A DNA stretch of 64,000 bases from Nematostella vectensis (taxonomy: Eukaryota; Cnidaria; Anthozoa; Actiniaria; Edwardsiidae), in NCBI RefSeq assembly GCF_932526225.1, contig NC_064035.1, positions 17,969,969 to 18,033,968 of the forward strand, read 5' to 3'. Within the stretch, counting starts at the first letter, position 1. Every line of letters starts with the position of its first letter. Shown piece after piece: positions 34,401 through 46,400 of the stretch. The notes under the pieces are model-generated. The model saw only the letters and a program-made list of their open reading frames with translations. It was not told the DNA's origin and ran no database searches. Made by a program: the position numbers and the translations under genes.

Positions 34401-37400
34401 TCAGTACAAATTAGCGCTTGAATTGGAAAAAGTCTCTCCCTGATACAATGGAATCTCAATAAAACGAACACCCTCGGGAGCAAAATAGGGGCTGATGTAT
34501 TGAGGTGTATGCTTAACGGAGGTCTTATTTATAGAATTTGAGTGAGGATGGCATTTTCATAAATATGGAGAAAAAGCGGAAATTAAAGTTAATGGTTACT
34601 GTATACCTCTCGACGCAGATCTTCCTCTAGTTGTTTCCTTTGAGACTTCATGTGATCAACTTTCGCCTAAAAAGGGAGAATCGACTTATTTCATTCTTGT
34701 ACCTTGTAATCTTTGAATCAAAGAAATGTGTGAAAAATTTCTCTGACTTGTACTCACAATCAAGTCCCGTAACCTCTGCACCGCCCCATCATCAACTGGT
34801 GCTATAATATAAACCATGAAAAAATAAATAAAAAGAAAACTGAAATCTGATCACTCTCCTTGCAGCTAAAATGCTGGATTACAAGGGCACAGATATACAA
34901 CATGGCTAAGTCCAAGATATAGGAAAGTGCCTCGGGCAGCCACCAGAAGACTCATGTCTGACCACGAAACACGAGCTTTGAAGGAAGTTGTTTTTGTGTA
35001 GGGAGGAACTAACGGCCCTAGAAGTCCTTGGAACAAAGGCAAGAACCAACAAAGTCAACTCAGGCTATAAAAGGGAATGATACTAGTTTAATATTTTTGT
35101 ACACTCCCATTTTTTTTACCTCGTTGTATAAGGATTGCAATACCATGTATATATTTAATATTGTATTGGACAGCACTTTCGGGAAATGAACTTGGGACCC
35201 ACGAAGAGTATGAAATGGTCAATTGGTACACTTTTGGCTGACTTCTATCAGCGAAGAACTGTAACACTGATCTACTTGTTCGGAGACATTGTTGCCACTT
35301 TGTGCTCTCTCCTGCTACTTACAATCTATGATGTTTGGAGAAGGGAGTGAGGCAAGAAGCACTTCTTGAGGTCCAGCAAGTAGCTCCAAGTTTGCCAAAT
35401 GCGATTTGTAGGCACGCATCAGCTCGTTGTTTGTTTTGCACTGCAAGATAGTTACAGACTATAAACAACTCAAGTCTATTAAAATACTGTCATGAAGCAG
35501 AAGCACGAAACATGAATTTGCCAGAACCAAGTCAACCATGTACTTACCGCTATTGCGTGGGTTTTGAGGTTTTTGTCAAGCTCACTCTTGATTTCTTCTC
35601 GTTCTTTTGGGGCCTGCATTGGACCAAATAATGCCTGTAAATAACAAAAAACACGTATACAATGAGTGTGAACGAGGACTGAATGCGGTACATGAGTGTC
35701 CATATGAAAGGCAGGCCACCCCGGGGGGGGGGGGAGGGGGGCAGAAGGTCCACTTTCGGTTCTCATTAGGCGTGCTAATTGTAGACAAAACTATAAAGCA
35801 TAAGCTAGATCCCTCTGGTATGTAGCCAAATAAGACAATAAAATTCCTGTGGAGATACTGCAAAGGCATAAAAAATCCCTTTTTGTTCTTTCGGGGGTGG
35901 TCCGCTCACTCCCCCAGGGGAAAACTAGGTCCATTTTTTTTTTTTGATTTTGCACCCCCCAAGAAAAATCCTGGGTAAGGGCCTGAAAGGCAACAAATTC
36001 CACAATTATTATTTCACCTTGGCCTCATTCTCTTTTTCTTCATCTTCATCAATTAAATAGGAAACCGACTTCAAAGTACTCTCGATGTTGTCACTCAACT
36101 TTTGGAGATCTGAAATAAGAATAAGTGAGACTCAAAACCACAAGCGTTTTATTATCCTTTAAGCCCGATGCAAAGTTTGCAAATGGAGATAAATAAATCA
36201 ACTCGATAAAATAGGCCATTCTAGCTATGAGCATGCTTGCGCACTCACCATGGGAACCTACCTCAACTACCATCATGCAGCGCGCACTTCGTTTGGTGCA
36301 ATCTTAAAAAGAGATGCGTTGCATTATGGTATAGTTGAGGTAGGTTTCTGTGGTAATGGGCGCACAAGCTTATACAGTCGATGGAATGTCCTATTGCATT
36401 CATTTTCATTGAATACAAATAGACATAAATAACACTATGTGGGTTGACATCTTTCACAGGAATCAGCCATTGAAAAACGAATTCCTAATATAACCAATTA
36501 ATACGTTTTTTTGTTTAATGTCAGTAGTTCATCAGGGTTACATCTGATCTGAATTTCTAATGTACATTTTGGTGTTTTAGCCAGTTTATGAGGGTCATCA
36601 GATCTGAATTCCTAATAAACCTTTAATATTTTGTTGTTTTAGGCAGTTTATGAGGGTCAGTAGATCTGAATTCCTAATGTACCTTTAATATTTTGTTAAT
36701 TTAGGCAGTTTATGAGGGTCAGTAGATCTGAATTCCTAATGTACCTTTAATATTTTGTTGTTTAAGCCAGTTTATGAGGGTCAGTAGATCTGAATTCCTA
36801 ATGTTCCTTTAGTATTTTGGTGTCTTAACCAGTCTATGAGGGTCAGTAGATTTGAATTCCTAATGTACCTTTAATATTTTGATCTATTTTAACCAGTTCT
36901 TCAGGGTCACATCTCAAAATTTCATTCTTTTCCTTCAGCATTGGAGGCAGTGTATCAATCTGATCTGGCTGAAGCAGGTCATCAATATGAAGGTTTGCAA
37001 GAGCTTGACCCAAGGCTTTGTTCTTTGCATCAATAGAGGCTCCATATCGCCTCAGAAGTTTGGCCTTTTCTTCACTGAAAAAAAAGAGAAAAGAGTATTA
37101 CTATAAGAAGCTAGTACATAGTTTATGAACAGTCCATCTTAAATATTATTTTGTTATATGAAAATAGCAGTATTATGTAAAGATAGACTTAAGTTGTCGC
37201 TAAATTGCAAAAGAATCTGCTAGAAAAGATGTATCATAAGGGTAATAGCTGTATGGTGCTTATGTACATTTACTAAGAATAGCCATAGCTATAGAACATT
37301 GCAGTCTGGCATTTGCACAGCATGTTTTTAATACAGCAAAACAAGATAATAAAATCAATTTTGACTATGTGAACGGAATGGGATTAAAATCCTGTACTGT

Positions 37401-40400
37401 AGTACAGTACCTGTAGAGTGAGGCATCAGTGTGGGCCTCCATCGGTATAAGACGCTTGAAGATGTCTGGGCCAGCCAAACTAGGGTCATTTGGCTGGAAG
37501 GGGATTGGCTTGACAAGAGAAGCACCTGAAATAAAATAATGCTTAGAATTGATGAAGGAATGCTTGAACTTTTTTACGAATTTGTATTTTTTGATGGAGA
37601 AAATTTTAATTTTTATTTGTCAAACTTAAAAGTTTGACAAATACAATAGTTTAATTTTTGTGACATAAATGTGACGACATTAGTGGATATTGAGATCTAA
37701 TCACAAAATTTTTTTAAACAGTCAGCGTGTTTTACTGCTGAATAATAAAAAAACTAGCCAGGAGATGTTTTCTACATTTAGACAAGAAACGATTAATCAA
37801 TAGGGGAATTGAGATCATGTGACCTTTTGGGTGGCCAATTTCAAGACAAAATACACACAGAAATGACAGTGTCTGCCACGCCAAGTACAAAAGAAAAAAC
37901 AAATATAATCTTTCAATGAAAATAAATGCTTTTAGAAAAAAAACTTTGCTGTTTACCTGTAAGCACTAAAAAATTGTGTTTTGTTGTTGTAAGAATAAGC
38001 GCATGCTAGTTTGTCGGGTCATGTAGAAGCTATCAGAAGTTTTCACCAAATTGAATGGGTGCACCACAGACAAAGAAAGATAATACAATAGAACAATGAG
38101 ATAATCTAGCTTATTCTGGCCTTATGAGCTACCTTCTACACTTATCAGTTTGTCACCCAAAAAGCCCTGTGATCTCTTAGGACAAGTCCCCTATTATGTT
38201 GATGACCGATAGTAAATAGATGTTGATGGGGATGATGATGAATTGCAGTTTTGCTATAATGTGTAATTCTAGAAAACATCCCTCCCCCCAAAAAAAAATT
38301 GAAATAGAAATGCAAGCAAGGCTTTTTTTCTGCCTTTTTTTAAGTTACTGTACAAGCCAAAAACATTTTTTTCGAAGGTGAAGGCTCATTTGGAAAAGGT
38401 GGAAATGGAAAAAGGCCCAATACCCCCCAATTTCCTGGGCTTTTGACCCTCTAACCCACCCACCCTCCCTCCGGCCCCTGGAATTTTCAGGTTAATTAAA
38501 GCAGTTAAAATGGATATAAATGAGACAATTATTTTATGTAGGAATGCATAAGTGATTATAATAAAAAAAAAGAGATTGATAATAAGGTGCAACACTGTAG
38601 TGATGGTGCATAATTGTTTTGCAAGAAGAACAATGTACCTTTAATTTCAGGTAGGGCAGATAATTCTGGAACAACCTCATGGTATATGAAGTCATTGTCC
38701 TTAACAGCACCTTCTAGCCTGTGGAATATACAATGTTTAAAATGGGCCAGCTAAGACACTCAAGCGACACTGGTATAGCTACCGGTACATATAAAGTATT
38801 TTTTCATTATGCATTTGATCATACTCTCCATAATTATAAGTATCAAAATAATATTATCATTAACTTCTCGGCTTGGCAGAACTCACTTGTTACTGACAAC
38901 ATCTACCATGAACTGTAGGATTTCTTGGGTTCGCTCAGGCTGACCCTGTGTCACAAAAATGAAGGGAATTAACTGTATTCATTTTATTATAATTAAAGCC
39001 GCATTGTCACCAGTTTACTTCCGGAGGTCCGTCAGAAACCTCAATCATCAAAAGAGAAAAGAAGCTATTAGAACCAGCGCTATAAAACGGGCCATCCGCT
39101 CTACATTATCAGTCAAATCTTCAAAAAGAAACTTCCAAAAGACACACTGCTTTTAAAATTTTGAAATATTTTCCGTAGTTTCCGTTAAAAATCATTAGGG
39201 GTTGTTACGTTATCGACCGGAAGTACAGTAAACTGGTGACAATGCGGCTTTAAGTATGTGAGTACAGTATCTTACCCTAAGATAAATATCACTTAGGTAA
39301 AAAATATATATTTATAATACAAGACTGTACCTTCACAAGCTTTTGAGCTTCCCCAAGTTTTTTTGAAGCTGCTTTTAAATAAGTGACCTTGAAGCAAAGA
39401 GACAAAACATTGACAAAATTCTGAACAGAAATAGATATAAATTTTAGATAAAAACAGAGTAAAGACAATTAAGCAAGAATTTACCTTTTCACCAAACTTC
39501 TGGTTTTCATTGGCATTATTCGACATAAATATCTGATCATAAAAAAACAACACCAGTGAATTGACGAGAATAATAAAACAATAAAATGAACAAGCTTTTC
39601 AGACTAGTGTTGCAGTCCAAAAGCATGGGGGTTCAGGGGGTCAACTGGAAGGTCTGCTCTAATAAAGGAAAATTAATTACCACTTCAAGCCAGGATGAGC
39701 AACATAAGAGAAAATAGTCTGCTAAATGGAAACGAAACCTCCCATTCAAAATCCTGGCTTGGGCCTGTGTTGAGAGCCCCAATAACATTGATAATCTAAT
39801 ATGCTGTGCATTATTATCAGATATACATAGTGAATCAGATTGTTAGATGTGATGTCACAACCATAAACCCAAAATGCTGAGGGCAAACTTACATATGCCA
39901 CAGCCATATAATGACAAGCCTTGATTTTCAATGCCTTTGTCCAGATCTGTGGAAATATTTTACTGTGAACACTAGTTTAAAATGGAAAATGGGAAACTAG
40001 CAAACATTTCTTCTACATAAATTAACCTTTGCTTTCTTGGAACCCATATATGATGACCCTAGCGACTCAAGAAAAGCAAGACCTTCCTGGTAAAAGTCAT
40101 GGACCTGAAAAATCAAAAGTTTTTTTTTAAATAGGATAACAGTATCATAATTAAATTATAAAGTGATCTTGACAACCTACTTGGACACTTATTCTTGCTA
40201 TTAGGGAATCTTTCCGTCCATCTAGAATTGATTTCTCTAAAAGGCATTCTTGGGCTTGACCCTACAAACAAAATTTAATGATCAATGTACCTCAAAGACC
40301 TACAGTACCCTGAGTACCAGAGCCACCAGACTTCTCTCATCCAGTGACGCTCAGCCAAAATGTCGCGACAAGCAAAGCGAGAAGGCTCTGGGCGGGCGAA

Positions 40401-43400
40401 TAGCTTTTTTCAGTTCAAGAAATACAGATTTTTTATCCTGCAGCTGATTGGTCAATGAGATTGTCATAGTAACAAAAGCATTTGGTCAATATTCCCATAT
40501 TTGGGATTAGCTTGGAAAAAACGGTTGTCGTTGTTTTGCCAAGGTTGAAAGTTCAGCTGTTTGATCCCGTGTAGTTGGTTTGCTTACACAAAGTACACAT
40601 AGATTTCAAAGCTAGTTTCGACAACGGTCCTTGATTCTCCTTATTGTTTTCGGGCTGGGAGCTGCAGGGATCTTGCAGTTTGTACCGAAGGTGAAGTTGA
40701 AGATGGAGCTAAGCCTGCCCGCATCGGGCGTGAACTGTGGCTTTCTGAGGCTTCCAACCTATCGCACTCGGTTGCTCAAATGTGTTTTGCATTTGTTGAT
40801 TTGATTTTTTGCAGTTCTCTATCAATAATTCCTTTACATTCTCTAGCTTTCCAAGCTGCCTTACGCAGGTGGTTTCTTATTGTAACGTTTGCTGGTAAAG
40901 AATAATAAACAGACGTTCTACGAATAACTCCTTCTTTGTCTTAGAGCCAGTAAACAAATTAAACTTGCCTAAACAAGTGCTGTTGCAGATATGACAGAAA
41001 TAAGTGCAGGAAAATTTCTGCATGGGCCATGGAGAATACTTTTAATCGCTTAAGAATGAAAATAACAACAAAACTTTGAAAGCTTACATCTCTCGTGTTG
41101 CGTGGCCGATGTCATACCCGCAAGACCGGTTTAGGCATGTAATTCCAGACTGGAACCGAAAAAAGCTACTTGCCCGCGGCGACATTTTGTCTGAGTGTCA
41201 CTGGGCGAGAGAAGTTTGGAGGCTCTGGTACCCAAAGACCTGGATCTTGACAAAAAATACCATACCAACATAACACTTATGTACAGCTGTAGAAGACAGG
41301 ACGCCATGTCGAAAAAGGCTTCTGTTGCAAAATGATCCTAAAGAGCAAAAAAAAAAAAATCAAGGATTATTACTTATACATTAAAAGCCATCTATGTAAG
41401 ATGATTAAGCTCTTATTTGTCTTTGATTCTAAAAAGACATCGTTATTATTCACAAATGTTGATGAATTGTTTCTTAATAGAAGTTTTTAGCTGTCCAAAT
41501 TATAATAGCCTTTTCCCGAAAATCTTTGAAAATACAACTGAGATTTTCAAAAAACATTCTAGATTAGTAAGTTTGCTTTTTCTTCAATATCCAGCACTGC
41601 ATTCATATTCAATGAATGTCAAACAAAGAAGGGATCACAGGCACTCTGAGACCCCAAAAGCTGTGTAACTCCTGAGTCTAGAATGAGAATAAACTACACT
41701 GCATCTCTTGTTCTCCACAGGCCATTTTCCAGATATAGGTGTCCTTTGAAAGCTTTTTTTGATGGTAAACATCCTGGTACAAAGTGATAATTTGGTAAAA
41801 AAAGATGGCTGTAAACAAATGGTGCCAAAAGTGTATTTTCACATTATTTCCACTGAACCACATCTTTACTGAGGCCAGCTTTCTGTTTTTACATGATCTG
41901 TCATTCATCATTTTGTTTAGTTCTTGCTTGAGAATGTACAGTACAGAACATACCTCTGAAATCCAGGGCAGTTTAAGAGCAGATAGTGGGACCATGGTTG
42001 TATTCTTTAAAGGGAAAATAGAAAATTACTAGAATCATTAAAATTTGTGTCAATTCTTGTTTCCCCTTTCTCTTTAAAATGAGCAAACATAGTAGTAGCA
42101 CTTGTCTTTCTTACAGTTTCTGCATTAACATTTAAAATCGTGAGCTGTTGTGTGAAATGTAACTTGTAAAGCTAAGAGGAGTACCAGAGCTGACTTTCAA
42201 CACTTGCGACCTGTTAATCAGGAAGAGGGATGGAAAAGGACAAGAGAGGTCTACAGTAGGGTAGTATGGGGCTACTGTATGCTGCCTATGCAAATAACAT
42301 TCCAAGGATGCCATTTGACCAGCTGCCATGACCGATTATTGAAGGAAAGCTAAAATTTCAAAAAATCCTTTCTTGATGGTTTCTGAGTGGATTGCTTAAA
42401 AACAGGGATAGTTTAATCCATCTCCCATCATGTACCAGTGTCACATAGTGCTGAAGCTGAGGTAGTCAGATTGCCAGCCTTGTCTCATTAACAGACTTAG
42501 TATCAACTCAAAATCCGAGACAAACTTACTGTATATCGCTCTAAACTGGTAAAATTTAGCTTCTAGGCAAGAAAAAACACCACAGATGGATAAATTTACA
42601 TCCCAACTAAGTTTAGTTCATGAATTAGAGCATGAAGAAATAACTCATAGAAAACTATTTGTATGAGTTTGTATTCCTTAGAAATCCTTCACTGATGCGG
42701 GTGGGAAACCTGTGGCACTACAAACCTTAAGATATTGAAAAACACCGGCAGCCGCCTGGAAATGTGTGCATGCCACTTTCATACCCTAAAATGAAATAGG
42801 GAATAAAAGTTTTGCATACAAAATGTTTGTAAAAAAATATGCCTTTTTTATCTTACAGAGTAAAGTAGGAACATACACAAAGGGCTTGAGATTGAAATCA
42901 TTCTAATTACTTTTTATATTAAACACAAACACATTTATAAAATAATTGAGAGATAGTACAGGTGCTCTGATTGGTGGGATTGGTAACTTTCATTACGTGA
43001 TGCAATGACCCAGCAAAAAATCGTGTAAGGGGAATTTGTGCATCATCAGTCAACAACCTTGTGAATTCCCACAAACTTTTACCTATTAACACTAAAAAAT
43101 ATTATTCTTTAGGAGAAAAATGTGTCCCATGTAAATAGGAAATTGCAAAATAAGTCCAAATAGATGAACCACCAAACGATGAAGTTGACGTCATGAGCAC
43201 ACGCTGTAGTGAAGTTTTTTCTTTTTTTCTAGGATTAGAAATCGTCTCGTGCTCCACTGATCTGATCTTGGATTCTCCCAAACAAAAACAGCTCGGTTTT
43301 AAAATTCAATGAAAGCACGCAAAGAATAATATTTTATTTTTTAAGCCAAAACCAAATACAAAGAGTCAGATGCACACAATTCATGGGAATACAGTAATAC

Positions 43401-46400
43401 AACACCAACAAGTGATAAGAATGTTATGCTCACCTCCTCTCCAGTTCTGTCTTCATTTTTGCCAAGCAAAGAATGTAATGCGCCTGAAAGAAAAAGCAAT
43501 AGTTGAGGTTTGAAAATATGTACAGTAAACTTGGTCCTAACCAATTAAAGCTGGAGGTCCAACAGGAAACCTTAGCCGTTAAAAGACAGTAGAATCTATC
43601 TAGATTTAACAGGCCATTTGCTCTAAATTATCAATAACATCCTCAAGGAAACTCACAACAGACACATTGCTTTCACAATTTTGAAATATTTGTCATGTTT
43701 TCCATTAAAAAACATTGGAGATTGTTACGTAATCAACTGTTAGTAAACTGGTGACAATGTGGCTTAAAATTTTGGTGTTTTCTTGTGTTTCTTATAAATA
43801 AATGTTAGCTTACCTAAGTTGTGCAATATTGAAGCTTGTTCAAACCTTACATCAGCAAGTGATATTGGTTCCTCTGAATATAGGTCAGTCCTACAAGTCA
43901 AGAATGGAATGACAATATAGGTCAGTCCTACAAGTCAAGAATGGAATGACAATATAGGTCAGTCCTACAAGTCAAGAATGGGATGACAATATAGGTCAGT
44001 CCTACAAGTCAAGAATGGAATGACAATATAGGTCAGTCCTACAAGTCAAGAATGGAATGACAATATAGGTCAGTCCTACAAGTCAAGAATGGAATGACAA
44101 TATAGGTCAGTCCTACAAGTCAAGAATGGAATGACAATATAGGTCAGTCCTACAAGTCAAGAATGGAATGACAATATAGGTCAGTCCTACAAGTCAAGAA
44201 TGGAATGACAATATAGGTCAGTCCTGCAAGTCAAGAATGGAATGACAATATAGGTCAGTCCTGCAAGTCAAGAATGGAATGACAATATAGGTCAGTCCTA
44301 CAAGTCAAGAATGGAATGACAATATAGGTCAGTCCTACAAGTCAAGAATGGAATGACAATATAGGTCAGTCCTACAAGTCAAGAATGGAATGACAATATA
44401 GGTCAGTCCTACAAGTCAAGAATGGAATGACAATATAGGTCAGTCCTACAAGTCAAGAATGGAATGACAATATAGGTCAGTCCTACAAGTCAAGAATGGA
44501 ATGACAATATAGGTCAGTCCTACAAGTCAAGAATGGAATGACAATATAGGTCAGTCCTACAAGTCAAGAATGGAATGACAATATAGGTCAGTCCTACAAG
44601 TCAAGAATGGAATGACAATATAGGTCAGTCCTACAAGTCAAGAATGGAATGACAATATAGGTCAGTCCTACAAGTCAAGAATGGAATGACAATATAGGTC
44701 AGTCCTACAAGTCAAGAATGGAATGACAATATAGGTCAGTCCTACAAGTCAAGAATGGAATGACAATATAGGTCAGTCCTACAAGTCAAGAATGGAATGA
44801 CAATATAGGTCAGTCCTACAAGTCAAGAATGGAATGACAATATAGGTCAGTCCTACAAGTCAAGAATGGAATGACAATATAGGTCAGTCCTACAAGTCAA
44901 GAATGGGATGACAATATAGGTCAGTCCTACAAGTCAAGAATGGAATGACAATATAGGTCAGTCCTACAAGTCAAGAATGGAATGACAATATAGGTCAGTC
45001 CTGCAAGTCAAGAATGGAATGACAATATAGGTCAGTCCTACAAGTCAAGAATGGAATGACAATATAGGTCAGTCCTACAAGTCAAGAATGGAATGACAAT
45101 ATAGGTCAGTCCTACAAGTCAAGAATGGAATGACAATATAGGTCAGTCCTACAAGTCAAGAATGGAATGACAATATAGGTCAGTCCTGCAAGTCAAGAAT
45201 GGAATGACAATATAGGTCAGTCCTACAAGTCAAGAATGGAATGACAATATAGGTCAGTCCTACAAGTCAAGAATGGAATGACAATATAGGTCAGTCCTAC
45301 AAGTCAAGAATGGAATGACAATATAGGTCAGTCCTACAAGTCAAGAATGGAATGACAATATAGGTCAGTCCTACAAGTCAAGAATGGAATGACAATATAG
45401 GTCAGTCCTACAAGTCAAGAATGGAATGACAATATAGGTCAGTCCTACAAGTCAAGAATGGAATGACAATATAGGTCAGTCCTACAAGTCAAGAATGGAA
45501 TGACAATATAGGTCAGTCCTACAAGTCAAGAATGGAATGACAATATAGGTCAGTCCTACAAGTCAAGAATGGAATGACAATATAGGTCAGTCCTACAAGT
45601 CAAGAATGGAATGACAATATAGGTCAGTCCTACAAGTCAAGAATGGAATGACAATATAGGTCAGTCCTACAAGTCAAGAATGGAATGACAATATAGGTCA
45701 GTCCTACAAGTCAAGAATGGAATGACAATATAGGTCAGTCCTACAAGTCAAGAATGGAATGACAATATAGGTCAGTCCTACAAGTCAAGAATGGAATGAC
45801 AATATAGGTCAGTCCTGCAAGTCAAGAATGGAATGACAATAGCCAAAATAATTAATCAACAGCCAGGATTAAAATAATTATCATACTTATTATTATCACT
45901 ATTTATGTTGATGGATACAATTACAGTTTTGATAAGAAGATGTGTCAGATTACAATGCTAATCTAGGCTCGATTCCCAGCAGTTTCTGTGTGCGAAGATT
46001 TTATGACTGCAACACCTTATGTTGGCTGGAAACAGAGCCTAGATAATAATGGTGGCAATAAACAGGATGATAAAATTGTGAGGAAAACTGGAGTACTTAC
46101 CAGGTAAACTGGACAGGAATAGCACCACCCTCTGCCATAGGGAACCTGGACTGTAAAAATTGCAATTGTGCAAAGTACCGACGCAGTATGCTGCAGCCAG
46201 AATGGTCTTTGCTTGGATGAAGGCATGCCTATAAATGTGAGTGTAACTTTCAACATTCAGAAAAAAGAAAAAAACTTATTTGAAAAGGACACACAGGGTA
46301 GAATTATTTGTTCCCCATAAAACACCCAATAAAGATCAATGTATTTTTTGCTGTCAACAATGGGAGCTACTTCCAATGAAAAATCACCAAATTATTTTTT

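Larger units (their letters stand above)
32360..37074 (-). other. PTPN23: V (coiled-coil) domain exons of PTPN23
   Basis: Exons 36869-37074, 36018-36109, 35548-35634, 35323-35440, 34758-34801, 34607-34666, 34203-34259, 34036-34121, 32819-32884, 32662-32730, 32360-32487. They encode about 340 mostly helical residues, including [35 protein letters not shown] and [20 protein letters not shown]. In ALIX/HD-PTP the V arm binds ubiquitin and YPxnL-type ligands. The donor of exon 36869-37074 is embedded in a 61-bp repeat. Confidence 0.93.

Noticed and set aside
43867-45840. CRISPR-like regular array
   Set aside because: Units are contiguous with no variable spacers, and the context is a eukaryotic intron. 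It is a minisatellite.
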